From Symbiodinium natans (lineage: Eukaryota > Sar > Dinophyceae > Suessiales > Symbiodiniaceae), in contig CAJNDS010001258.1 of NCBI GenBank assembly GCA_905221605.1, positions 619,857 through 683,856 on the forward strand: a stretch of 64,000 nt of DNA. Direction: 5' to 3'. A model generated the notes under the pieces. The model made no database searches and was not told the DNA's origin. It was given only the letters and a program-made list of their open reading frames with translations. Made by a program: the position numbers and the translations under genes. Position 1 is the first letter of the stretch. Each line of letters begins with the position of its first letter. Shown here piece after piece: positions 34,834 through 44,160 of the stretch.

Positions 34834-35810
34834 GGGTTTAGGGTTTAGGGTTTAGGGTTTAGGGTTTAGGGTTTGGGTTTAGGGTTTAAGGTTTAGGGGA
34901 CATAGGCGCAGGGGTAGTTCTCTACATTAGGGGCCCTTGTCGGGTCCTATATATAGGATCCCAACAAGGGACCCTACTTTAGAGGACTGCCATTGCGCTC
35001 TTCCTAAACCCTAAACCCTAAACCCTAAACCCTAAACCCTAAACCCTAAACCCTAAACCCTAAACCCTAAACTTTGCTTTAATTTGCCTTGGGTTCCCAG
35101 GGGGCGAGGGGGGGGAACGGGTGCTGAGGGCCGTACTAGGTGACCTACACCCTAAACCCTAAACCCGTCAGGGGTTGCCTCTTGCTGGCGGATGTTCAGG
35201 CTTGAAGGCGCTGGGGTTTACAGGTTTCATTTTGTCGGGTGTGCCAAGGCGCTTGTGAGACACTTTGTCCTCAGCCGGAAAGTGACAAGTTAGGTTTCGG
35301 TTTAGGGTTTAGGGGTTGGGGGTTTGTTTTTTTGTTTGTTCAATTGTTTCGTTTTTTTTTTGTTGGGGGGGGGGGATTGCTAGAAGCTTGGCGGCTTAGA
35401 AGGCACTTTGAAAATGTTGTTGAGGGTGTAAAGGGTTAGGGATTGGGCAGTTTCTGGGTTTAGGGTTGGGCGTGTTTTTTGGGTGGGGAGGGGTTAGGTG
35501 TAAGGTTGAGCAGTCCTTCATAGAGATTATAGTACCCCCCGTATCATAAATCCCTCTTAAGGGCTGTTGGTACAAGGGGGAGCATCCCAAGCTAGGTTTC
35601 TCGTTGCCTAAGCGCCACCGAACCGTCACTGCGAGCTAAGAGCACTAGAAGCCAGAGTAGACTCTTGTTCCCTTTTTTTTGCGGTTCTAGGCGAGAAGCC
35701 CTTCTAACCCCAAAAAAGGGCTCCTTTTTCTTCCCGGGTCTGGGGCCGAGTAGCCCTAAACCCTAAGCCCCAAACCCTAAAAACTAACCCTCAGCCCTAT
35801 AAGCCCTAAA

Positions 35811-35939
35811 GCCACGTTCACGTCACCGGCGGTCCTGGCTCGTAGGGAGGGCGCATGTGTCGGCCCTCGACATCAGAAGGGCGCCATTGTCGGAGCCTTG
35901 GAGAGGGGGAATCTGGAGCTTCGAGATTTCTTCGGATGA
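35811..35939 (+). CDS. Candidate exon ending in stop
   Basis: An open frame of about 42 codons reads VLARREGACVGPRHQKGAIV then GALERGNLELRDFFG and TGA. The acceptor is not obvious. Composition is protein-like. Confidence 0.38.
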   Translation, partial: ATFTSPAVLARREGACVGPRHQKGAIVGALERGNLELRDFFG

Positions 35940-36169
35940 AACCCTAAACCCTAAACCCTGAATCCTAAACCCTAAATCCTAAACCCTGAACCCTAAGCCC
36001 TAAACCCTAAACCCTTAAATAGTCCCGTTTTCAAAGGGTTAAGGTTACAGACCCGACTAGGCAAACACGAGGGCACCCTTTCTATCCTTCAGTTATTGGG
36101 GACGCTAGGTTTACAGTTTAGGGTGTAGACAGCTTCTGCTAGGGTTTCGGGTTTAGGGTTAGGTTGAAG

Positions 36170-36965
36170 GAGCTCCCCCCGACAAGGCCAGCGGCCTAGA
36201 CGGCCTCACCTACACGGCGACTTGAGGGCCCCGGAGGCCTTTCACCAACTTGCCGAGGTGTTTAACCTGGTGGAAGAGGAGGGTTCGCCTCCTGCGGGAA
36301 GTCCACCAAGTCTAGGCTGCCCAGTAGCACCCTTATTCCCTTTTTTTTGGGGGGGGGGGGGGGTTTAGGTTCCCTTATCATCCCCTTTAGGCAAAAAAGG
36401 GGCGCCCTCTTGAAGCCTTGGTTACTGGGCAGCCTAGAAGTTGCCCTCCTCCCGAAGAAGCCGGAGGTTGAACGTCCAATAACCTTAACGTCGATCCTAA
36501 ACCCTAAACCCTAAACCCTAAACCCTAAACCCTAAACCCTAAACCCTAAACCCTAAACCCTAAACCGTATCAATGCATGGATGCTGGCTGGGCCAAAGAC
36601 ACCTGCATCCTAATCCAAGCCTTTCCCTTCTTGCCCTTCTTACCCTTCTCACCCTAAGCCCTAAGCCCGAAACCCTAAACCCTCCTTCTTGGACTGCTGT
36701 GAAGGATCTGCAAGCTGAGCTATCGCTTACAACACGTCCACCCATGTTACGCAACTTATCACTCAAGTTTGTTTAACCCAAAACTGGACCCTAGACTCTG
36801 AAGCCCTAAACCCTAAACCCCCAACCGGGTTAAGGGAACCCTAAACCCTAAACCCTAAGCCCTGAACCCTAAACCCTAGACCCTAAATCCTTCCCTCAGG
36901 TTCCTTGGTCCATTGCCTTTGATGGGGCGCCGCGGTTTTAGCTTCGCGGAGCCGCGCTCAGAGAA
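36170..36965 (+). CDS. Candidate three-exon segment interrupted by an introner
   Basis: Exons 36170-36315, 36438-36489 and 36900-36965 join in phase to about 88 codons. Peptides: HGDLRAPEAFHQLAEVFNLV, EEEGSPPAGSPPSL, EVALLPKKPEVERPITLT, FLGPLPLMGRRGFSFAEPRS. The first intron is an inverted-repeat element between two CTAG copies; removing it exactly restores AGT CTA GAA GTT in frame. The second intron is GT-AG and starts at 36490; the third acceptor is CCCTCAG. Another open piece (36687-36776, KDLQAELSLTTRPPMLRNLS) is not included. Confidence 0.52.
36316..36437. mobile_element. Introner element, family B, GC-AG intron with CTAG duplication
   Basis: Perfect 15-base inverted ends CTAGGCTGCCCAGTA and TACTGGGCAGCCTAG, with CTAG at 36312-36315 and 36434-36437. 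The interior shares TTTAGGTTCCCTTAT and a GGGCGCCCT-type block with 53812-53921 and more distantly 6875-6980. Bounded by GC and AG, its removal rejoins the flanking frame. Confidence 0.7.
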
Positions 36966-37502
36966 GTTTAGGGTTTAGGGTTTAGGGTTTAAAGTTTAGG
37001 GTTTAGGGTTTAGGGCTCAGGGTTTTTTTCTGGCTCCTGGGCGGGGGCTTAAAGTAGGGGGTTCAAGGGGGGTCACGTAACCCAAGGTTCCCTAATACTC
37101 CCCACTGCTCCCTAAGGCTCCGTAAGCTTCCCCTAAGGTTCCCCTAAGGTTCCCTAAGGTTCCCGAGGTACCTACCCCCATGAACCCTCCTCCCTCAAAG
37201 GACCCTACAAAAACCTTTTTCAGGTTTTGGGGGCTTGAGGGGCTTGGGGCTTAACGGGCTTCAAGGTTTGGGGGTTCAGGCTCACGGTGCAGGAGCTTAG
37301 GCTTTTTTGGTTTGGAGGCTTCGTCCTAAGCCCTGAACACAAAAGCCCTAAGCCCCAAGCCCCAAGTGGAGTTCAGGGCTTAGGGTTTTAGGGTTTAGGG
37401 CTTGGGGTTTAAGGGTTAAGGGCTTAGGGTTTCGGGGCCTTCTTTTGGGGAGGGAGGTCCAGAGTTTTTGTAGGACGGGTGCAGACGCAGGTGTGCATGC
37501 CT

Positions 37503-37517
37503 TGGTCTCTCTCTCTT

Positions 37518-37557
<40 letters not shown>

Positions 37558-37950
37558 CTCCTATAGTGCTAATCAAGCACTTCGTATGAAGCAATCTATT
37601 TGGTCACTCTCTCTGTCTCTCTGTCTCTCTCTCTCTCTCGATTTCTCTCGTTCTCTCTGTCTCTCTTTCCCTCTCTTTCTCTCTTTCTCTCTCTTTCTCT
37701 CTCTTTCCCTCTCTTTCTCTCTCTTTCTCTTTCTCTGTCTCTGTCTCTGTCTCTTTCTCTTTCTCTTTCTCTTTCTCTTTCTCTTTCTCTTTCTCTTTCT
37801 CTTTCTCTTTCTCTTTCTCTTTCTCTTTCTCTTTCTCTTTCTCTCTCTTTCTGTCTCTTTCTCTCTTCCTCTCTCTTCCTCTCTCTTTCTCTCTCTTTCT
37901 CCCTCTTTCTCTCTCTTTCTCTCTTTCTGACACTCCTGCTCTCTCTCCCT
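37503..37950. repeat. Long CT/CTTT pyrimidine microsatellite
   Basis: About 440 bases of (CT)n and (CTCTTT)n, nearly pure pyrimidine on the plus strand, interrupted once (37555-37605). Ser/Leu/Phe and Arg/Glu/Lys frames across it on both strands are translation of the repeat. A shorter CT tract lies at 39667-39774 and a GA tract at 61285-61440. Confidence 0.95.
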
Positions 37951-38093
37951 CTCCCTGTCTCGCGCGTGCGGCAAGAGAAGCCTCAGGTTCTAAGTACTAA
38001 GCCTTGAGCCCCAAAAGACATGTCAAAAACAGCCCAAACCGAACTGCCCAGCTCAACCCTACACCCTAAACCCTAAAAATGCGAGCTTCACAG

Positions 38094-38144
38094 CCCTGGG
38101 CTGCGATGAGAATCGCAAGAGCACCCCACCAGGGACCTCAATTG
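38094..38144 (+). CDS. Candidate isolated exon
   Basis: Follows CTTCACAG and precedes GTCTAG, 51 bases in phase 0-0, reading PWAAMRIARAPHQGPQL. It does not fit the phase of the next exon chain, so further exons may intervene. Confidence 0.42.
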
Positions 38145-38506
38145 GTCTAGATACTCCAAGCCTAGATACTCCAAGCCCGAACCCTAAACCCTCAACCCTA
38201 AACCCTAAACCCTAAACCCTAAGCCCTAAGCCCTAAGCCCTAAGCCCTAAGCCCTAAGCCCTAAACTGCGCAGGTACTATCTTGGTACACGGTCCCTTGG
38301 TATGGGCCCCTAGATGGGGACCTCTTATATGCCCCTTATATACACTATCAAGCCCAAGGGCCCATAACTTCAGAGCCAGAACCCTTCTAAAGAAGGCAAG
38401 GGACCGGTTTAGGGTTTAGGGTTTAGGGTTTAGGGTTTGTAGGGTTTATAGGGTTTAGGGTTTAGGGTTTAGGGACCATAGTGAGGGACCATGGAACTAC
38501 CCTTAG

Positions 38507-39397
38507 TTTCCACCCTGAACTGTCGAAACCTGCATCATCCCTCGCGCGTGTGGCAGGTTGAGATTTAGAGTCTCGTGGTGAAGGAAGCTAGCTTAAGCCA
38601 GTTACCACAATCTGGTTGTACGTCAAACGATAATGCCCACCTTTCTTTAAAGGTAGCTTGATTCAAGCTCCGTGACAGCGACCCCAGTAAACTGCCCGAT
38701 AGACTCCCCCAAACCCTAAACCCTAAACTCCATAAACCATTCTCCCCCCGTCGCCGCAGTTGCCCAGCGTTTACTTCACCAAGTGGGCCATGGACTCAGC
38801 CCCACCCAGAGGACATTTGGGGTGTGCGGTTTAAGGTTTAGAGCTTGGGGGTTTTGGGTTCAGGGTTTAGGGTTTAGGGGTTTAGGGGTTTAGGGGTCCA
38901 GAAGTTTAGGGTTTACGGGTTTAGGGGTTCACGGGTTCCGGGGTTCAGGGGTTTAGGGGTTGAGGGGTTGAGGGGTTAGGAGGGGGTGTAGTGCTCCGGA
39001 GGCTCAATGTGTGCAGGTAGAGGCGTCAGAGCTTTGGCTTCTGATCTTGCGATCTGCTTTGCTGGTTGGGATACCCGAAACCCCTAAACCCACAACCATG
39101 GTTCAACTTCAACCCCCAAAGCCCAAACCACACACCATGACCTGGCCAGATGCAATCCCAAGTTTTTAAGAACTGCTTAGGTTTGGCTATGTATAGCCCA
39201 TGGCTGCCGAGGTGCCTTCAATTTGTCTATGATTCTAAGTCAAAACCCTACGTGCTCCAGAATTGGGCTTGCAAGGAAGCCGTGCAGTGTGTTTTGGATG
39301 CCGGCAACGGAGGATCCCGGCAACCGATGGTCTTCTGTAGAGAGATCGCAGCCATGGGCCGTTCCGGTGCTCGAGAGAAGCAGGCCCGAAAGAGGTG
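38507..39397 (+). CDS. Candidate four-exon gene segment
   Basis: Exons 38507-38556, 38760-38821, 39017-39064 and 39150-39397 join into one frame of about 136 codons, three junctions in phase. Peptides: FHPELSKPASSLARVA, VAQRLLHQVGHGLSPTQRTF, VEASELWLLILRSALL, MQSQVFKNCLGLAMYSPWLP, CKEAVQCVLDAGNGGSRQPM. Donors GTTGAG, GTGTGC, GTTGGG and GTAAGA; acceptors CCTTAG, CCGTCGCCGCAG, TGTGCAG and GGCCAG. The third intron is only 85 bases. The last exon is the longest in the plus-strand set. Over 39240-39400 all frames are open, so that part is less sure. No family recognised. Confidence 0.52.
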
Positions 39398-40039
39398 GTA
39401 AGATGAGAGTTGTCCAGCTCGAGCTTTGCCGACCAGCCAAGCAGTCAGCGAAGAAAGCTGAGAAGAACACTTCAAGCCGTCATCGAGAAGTTGGACGATC
39501 CTACACCCCCCTCGACCCTAAACCCTAAACCCTAAACCCCCCCCAACCCTAAACCCTAAACCCTAAACCCTACCCTAAACCCCGATGGAAGTCGCAGCTG
39601 GTAGAGCGGTGATTGGAGTGGTGGCTGGAATTGCTGGGCAGTGTGTGGTTGGCTGCCTGCTGGGACTCTCTCTCTCTCTCTCTCTCTCTCTCGCTCGCTC
39701 TCACTATCTCTCTCTCTCTCTCTCTCTCGCTCTCTCTCTCGCTCTCACTATCTCTCTCTCTCTCTCTCTCTCTGTTTTGTTTGAGAAGGGGGGGCGGGGG
39801 GGTTAGGTGCCCTTGCAAACCGTAAACCCTTAGCCCTTAACCCTAAACCTTAACTGTAAACCTCTTTCAGCTAAAAAGGGTGCCCTTTTTGATCCCTAGG
39901 TTACCCTTGGGCCTGGACCTAGAACCCCCAAAGAACCCTGAGCCCAGCAACCCGCACCCTCCTTAGGCAAGAATGGGCTTAGGGCTTAGGGTTTAGGGTT
40001 TAGGGTTTAGGGTTTAGGGACCCTGAACCCTGTACCTAG

Positions 40040-40147
40040 AAGAAGCTCAACAATGGCAACTGGAGGTCGCTATCCAAAACAACCGCCTGTGGGGGCTCTA
40101 CATCTGCGCCTTGGGCCTTCACACCTTCAACCGGTTCGGAATCGGGG
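40040..40147 (+). CDS. Candidate isolated exon
   Basis: Follows GTACCTAG. One frame reads EAQQWQLEVAIQNNRLWGLY then ICALGLHTFNRFGIG; a second (MATGGRYPKQPPVGALHLRL) is also open and ends at a GTTCGG donor. Coding is likely, frame unsettled. Confidence 0.42.
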
Positions 40148-40372
40148 GTTAGGGTTTAGGGTTTAGGGTTTAGGGTTTAGGGTTTAGGGTTTAGGGTTTA
40201 GGGTTTAGGGTTTAGGGTTTGCGGTTTAGGGTTTAGGGTTTAGGGTTTAGGGTTTAGGGTTTAGGGTTTAGTTTGGGGTTTGGGGTTTGGGGTTTAGGGT
40301 TTAGGGTTTAGTTTGGGGTTTGGGGTTTGGGGTTTGGGGTTTAGGGTTTAGGGTTTAGGGTTTGGGGTTCAG
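40148..40372. repeat. Interstitial TTTAGGG tract with TTTGGGG interruptions
   Basis: About 30 units; blocks of TTTGGGG recur twice with the same flanking TTTAG junction, indicating internal duplication. Confidence 0.93.
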
Positions 40373-40933
40373 CGTGACTGCGGTTCACTCTTAGGGTCTG
40401 TATGGTAGGGACCCGACATATCGAAGGCTCCGCCCAAAATCGGTGTTCTTCGTGGACTTTAACTCCCAAGTTTGGTATTCTTCGTATACCTGGAGCCCTT
40501 GATGAGGGACTATAACTTTAGAAGATGGAAGCAGGGCCGAAGGAGGGGCCACACTGGGAAAAGACAGCCTTAAAGTTTCAGCGCGCCATCCGACTAGAAT
40601 CCGGCTGTAGCACCTTGAACCCTAAACCCTAAACCCTAACCCTAAACCCTAAACCCTAACCCTAAATCTTGAACCCTTTAGCCCTCCCCCTGCCCCGGTA
40701 CCCCACTTACAACTGAAGCTATAAATATCCATGAACCTCCCAGTAGGTCAGGGTCTTGGTAGAACTGAAGGCCATAGACTGACAGGCTGCTACAACTCGA
40801 GCAGGGCTGTTTAGTTGTTAAATCATTCGGGTAAGGGTTACCAGGTTCAGCTTCAGAGTCTCTGGGTTGAGGGGCTTGGGGTTTACTCAAAACCCTAAAC
40901 CCTAAACCCTAAACCCTAAATCCTAAACCCAAG

Positions 40934-41018
40934 CTCTGGGCCATGCTTGAGGCGTGTACATCTGCCTCGTCGCCGCCGCCTTGGAAGTGTTCTGCGCGTG
41001 TCGGGCCAACGATGTCGG
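40934..41018 (+). CDS. Candidate isolated exon
   Basis: Follows CCCAAG. It reads LWAMLEACTSASSPPPWKCS then ARVGPTMS, ending before GT. The acceptor lacks a pyrimidine tract. Confidence 0.4.
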
Positions 41019-42008
41019 GTTTCAGGGTTTGGGTCTGAGGGTGTAGGGTTTTATGGGTTTTTAGGGGTTTGAGGGTTTTAAGGGTTTTTAGGGTTTAGGG
41101 TTTGGGTGTGTGGGTGTAGGGTTTTTAGGGTGTAAGGGTTTAGGGTTTAGCCTTAGGGTTGAGGTTTAGGGTTCAGGGTTGCTTGGGTTCACTCTAAGGG
41201 GCTGTACATCTTACAGAGTTTGTAAGGGAAGGGGTTCATGGGGGGGGGGGGACGGGAGGTACCTGTTACATATTTTTCGAGTTTAGGGGCTTAGGGGGTT
41301 TTAGGGTTTTAGGGTTTAGGGTAGGTGGTTTGAGGGTGCAAGGGTTTAGGGCGTTTAGGCTTTCGGGGTTTCAGGTTTCAGGCTTACTGTTTCAGGGTGT
41401 CGGGTTGTGAAGTACAGGGGTTGACAGGGTTTAAGAGGGTTTTAGGGTTCTCAGGGTTTTATGGTGTAAGGGTCAGGGGTTTAGGCTTTCAGGGTTGCAG
41501 GTTTCAGGGTTACGGTTTCCGGGTTTAGGGGTGGGTTATGGGCCTATTATAGGCGCCACCGCAAACCTTGCTCCTCAGCCCGAAACCTCTCACCCTCAGG
41601 TTAGGGCTTTCATGTCCCCAAATGACCCCGACACGGATACTAAGTCAATAGTTCTGCATGATCCCTAAACCCTAAACCCCTAAACCCTAAAAATGGCTAT
41701 AGCCCTCCATGCCCTCCCCCACCCCCTCCTCCCCTCTTCAAGACCCCTAAAGGCCTTCCACCCCCAAAACCCTCAAGGCCCATAGCATTACAAAGCCCCA
41801 AATCCTCTTGGGGTTTAGTATTTAGGGTTTCGGGGTTTAGGGTTTAGGGTTTGGGGTTTGGGGTTTAGGATTTAGGGTTTAGGGTTTCGGGTTTATGCAA
41901 TCGGTCATGCGGACTGTCACGAAGCGAGATACTTGGCAGGGTTTAGGGCTTAGGGCCCTCCAGCGCCTGACAATGACAAAAACAAACCCTGAACCCTAAA
42001 CCCTAAAC

Positions 42009-42110
42009 CCTATAAACCCTATAAACCCTATAAACCCTATAAACCCTATAAACCCTATAAACCCTATAAACCCTATAAACCCTATAAACCCTATAAACCC
42101 TATAAACCCT
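42009..42110. repeat. CCCTATAAA 9-bp array
   Basis: Eleven or so exact copies of CCCTATAAA, flanked on both sides by CCCTAAA. The unit is the telomere repeat with an inserted TA. Confidence 0.92.
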
Positions 42111-42141
42111 ACACCCTAAACCCTAAACCCTAAACCCTTAG

Positions 42142-42220
42142 CCGACCAGTGCCCGCCAAGGCGCTGGTCGCAGCTTCGATCGCCCTTTTCCAAGTCTACT
42201 TCGTTCCAGCGCCCTGGCTT
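42142..42220 (+). CDS. Candidate isolated exon
   Basis: Follows CCCTTAG and ends before GCTACG. One frame reads VPAKALVAASIALFQVYFVP; another reads PRRWSQLRSPFSKSTSFQRP and fits the phase of the exon at 42494. Frame undecided. Confidence 0.4.
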
Positions 42221-42233
42221 GCTACGCTAAACT

Positions 42234-42330
42234 TTGGATGTTCCCCGTTATGCTAGCAGTCCTTAAACGGGGTTATAGTAACCCCCCCCCAAAAAAAAAA
42301 AATATCTAGTACAGGGGGAACATCCCAACT
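42234..42330. mobile_element. Foldback element, family D
   Basis: TTGGATGTTCCCCG at the left and GGGGGAACATCCCAA at the right are complementary; the interior contains a C9/A13 homopolymer junction. Confidence 0.55.
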
Positions 42331-42493
42331 TGTAACCCTAAACCCCTAAATCCCTTACATCCCTGAACCCCTAAGTGCCCTAAGTCTCTAAAACCCAGAG
42401 CAGGCCCTTTTTTAGCTTAAGGTTCCTTAACAGCCCTTCCAACCGAAAAGGGCACCCCTTTTCATTCCTAGGTTACTCTTGGGTCTAAGACAG

Positions 42494-43772
42494 CCCTAGA
42501 AGCCCGAAAGACCAATCTGCGCCTTCATGGTTTAAAGCTTTCCAAAGCGAGCCTGGATCCAAAACCCTCAGCGCTGAAACCCTGCCAGCGTGAGCCTCAA
42601 AAAGACCCCGCAAAATAGAACAGCCACCCCATATCCCCAAAAGCCCTAGCCTTCACCCCTCAACCATCAACCCCCCCCCCCCCCCCCACCGCCGTGGCCC
42701 TTTGGGGTGGTAACCCGTTGACCCCTGCCCCCCACGAGCCCCCCAACTGAACACCCTGAGCTGGCGGCCCGCACCTGAGTTGCATTCGCGTTTAGGTTTT
42801 GGGGAATTCCGGTAGTCCCCAAACCCGAAACCCTAAACCCAAAACCCTTTAAACCCTTCACCCTACTAGGTTGCATGCCAAGGTGGAGCCATACTTGCGG
42901 CTACAGCTCTGGAACGATGTGACGGGACTTACAGGTTCGGCCCTCGGGTGCTTTAGGTGCTGCTTTCACCTTTTCTGGTACCCTAAACCCTAAACCCTAA
43001 ACCCTTAACCCTAAACCCTTAACCCTAAGCCCTAAACCCTTTGAAACCTTGAGAAGTTTCAGGACGCGTTTTCTTCAGGGCACTCGGCGGATTTCTGGGC
43101 TTGATTTGGAAGTTATCGTACCCTAAACCCTAAACCCCGTAATGTTTCAAGAAACCCTACTCCCCATGTAACAAGCCTATACAGCCCACAGTGAATGCTT
43201 ATTGGGGCCCAAAAGCCACCCCGGAAACCGTAAACTTTCTGATTCTTGCTTGAGAAGTAGGGAATGCGGTGCTCTAACATACAATCCTTTCAAGGATTCT
43301 CCCATGCTAAGGAGGCTCTGCGAATTTCTTTTTTTATGTTTATTTCTCTGCCTTTAAGAAGGCCATAAAAGGTCATATCTGCAGTTACTCTACTTATCTG
43401 CGCACCTTGAACTTCCCATATTAAACCTTCAACCAGAGAGGAAGTCTCCACACATCAGCCCAGACCCGGTGTTGTGTTTAGGGGTTTTGGGTTTCGGGTT
43501 TAGGGTTTAGGGTTCCGCTCGGCCTAAAGCCGGTTTTAAGGAGTTTCGGGTGTAGGGTTTATGGTGGGGCAGCTACAAGGAGTCAGAGACTCCGTCTGCA
43601 TGCTCGGAGACTCGCAACATCCTAGAATTGCCTGTGGAACCTACACCCTAAACCCAAGTCTCTTGACCCTAAACCCTAAGCCCGAAACTCTAGCATGGGC
43701 TTCAGGTACGGCGTGCCCCACCGGCAACTACGACTATGATCCGGGCAACGGGACCCGCTGACCTGCCCAAAG
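42494..43772 (+). CDS. Candidate five-exon gene segment next to the retroelement
   Basis: Exons 42494-42589, 42870-42934, 43063-43111, 43573-43633 and 43706-43772 join into about 112 codons, all four junctions in phase. Peptides: APSWFKAFQSEPGSKTLSAE, LHAKVEPYLRLQLWNDVTGL, RVFFRALGGFLGLIWK, NYKESETPSACSETRNILEL, RRAPPATTTMIRATGPADLP. Donors GTGAGC, GTTCGG, GTTATC and GTGGAA; acceptors are all AG. The intron before the first exon ends in a family C foldback (42393-42488). The retroelement inserted 35 bases after the last exon, so it sits in a likely intron or 3' region of this gene. No family recognised. Confidence 0.55.
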
Positions 43773-43801
43773 GCTTTAAGGGGCTTTTAGGGCTTAGGGT
43801 T

Positions 43802-43806
43802 TAGGG
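43802..43806 (+). repeat. Target-site duplication TAGGG (left copy)
   Basis: The last five bases before the 5' LTR are TAGGG. The same five bases follow the 3' LTR at 52653-52657. Because the flank is itself telomere-like repeat, part of the match could be fortuitous, but the boundaries agree exactly with both LTR ends. Confidence 0.75.
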
Positions 43807-44093
43807 TGCGGAGCTGCAATTGGTATTGTAGAAAAGAGTTAGTGTTGAGAGTTGGAAGGGTTAATGAACCCGGTAATCGTATTTGGCTCAAGATGGGCTT
43901 GAACAGAAAGCCACAAGTTCAAAAAGTAGTGCCTGGGTTCTTAGGGTTTGGTAAGGGTGTGGATTCCTTCCCCCTTTCCTTCCCCCCTGGGTTGCTCTTA
44001 TCCGTGTTCTTGGTTGTTTCTTGGTTCGATCTGGGAAATATAAGTTCAGGGCGATTAGGGGAGTTGATTTCCTTCCTTGGTTGTCCCCCCGTA
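43807..44093 (+). repeat. 5' LTR, 287 bp
   Basis: Direct repeat of 52366-52652 with the same length and three substitutions, all in the first 50 bases. It starts with TG and ends with TA. Its 5' third carries an SL-like motif (43870-43892), and it contains its own TTAGGGTTTGG stretch near 43940. No TATA box is seen, which fits dinoflagellate promoters. Confidence 0.94.
43870..43892 (+). other. Spliced-leader-like motif inside the LTR
   Basis: The segment starts CCGG and ends TTTGGCTCAAG. The last 11 bases equal the 3' end of the dinoflagellate spliced leader, and the 5' CCG also matches, with two extra bases and mismatches between. It recurs in the 3' LTR at 52429-52451. It may be a relict leader fixed in the LTR after reverse transcription of a trans-spliced RNA. 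An 11-base chance match is possible. Confidence 0.4.
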
Positions 44094-44105
44094 GGTTATG
44101 AGCCC
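44094..44105 (+). promoter_or_regulatory. Primer-binding site, half initiator tRNA-Met type
   Basis: GGTTATGAGCCC begins at the first base after the 5' LTR. It is complementary to the GGGCTCATAACC anticodon arm of initiator tRNA-Met of the budding-yeast type. Drosophila copia is known to prime from a half tRNA-iMet in this way. This places the element with copia-like lineages even though its pol is not visible. Confidence 0.72.
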
Positions 44106-44160
44106 AAATTAGGTTCCCTGCGGTTAAGTGTTCTTTCAAGGTTTTTGGGATCAAGAAGCA

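Noticed and set aside
37445-38007. Long Ser/Leu/Phe and Arg/Glu/Lys open frames on both strands
   Set aside because: They are translation of a CT/CTTT microsatellite with no non-repetitive coding sequence.
39398-39417. A 20-base intron between the exon ending at 39397 and an open segment starting CTCGAG
   Set aside because: Too short for spliceosomal removal; more likely two overlapping open frames.
44128-44160. Upstream start of the retroelement protein at GTG
   Set aside because: An ATG at 44161 is in frame and is the normal eukaryotic start.
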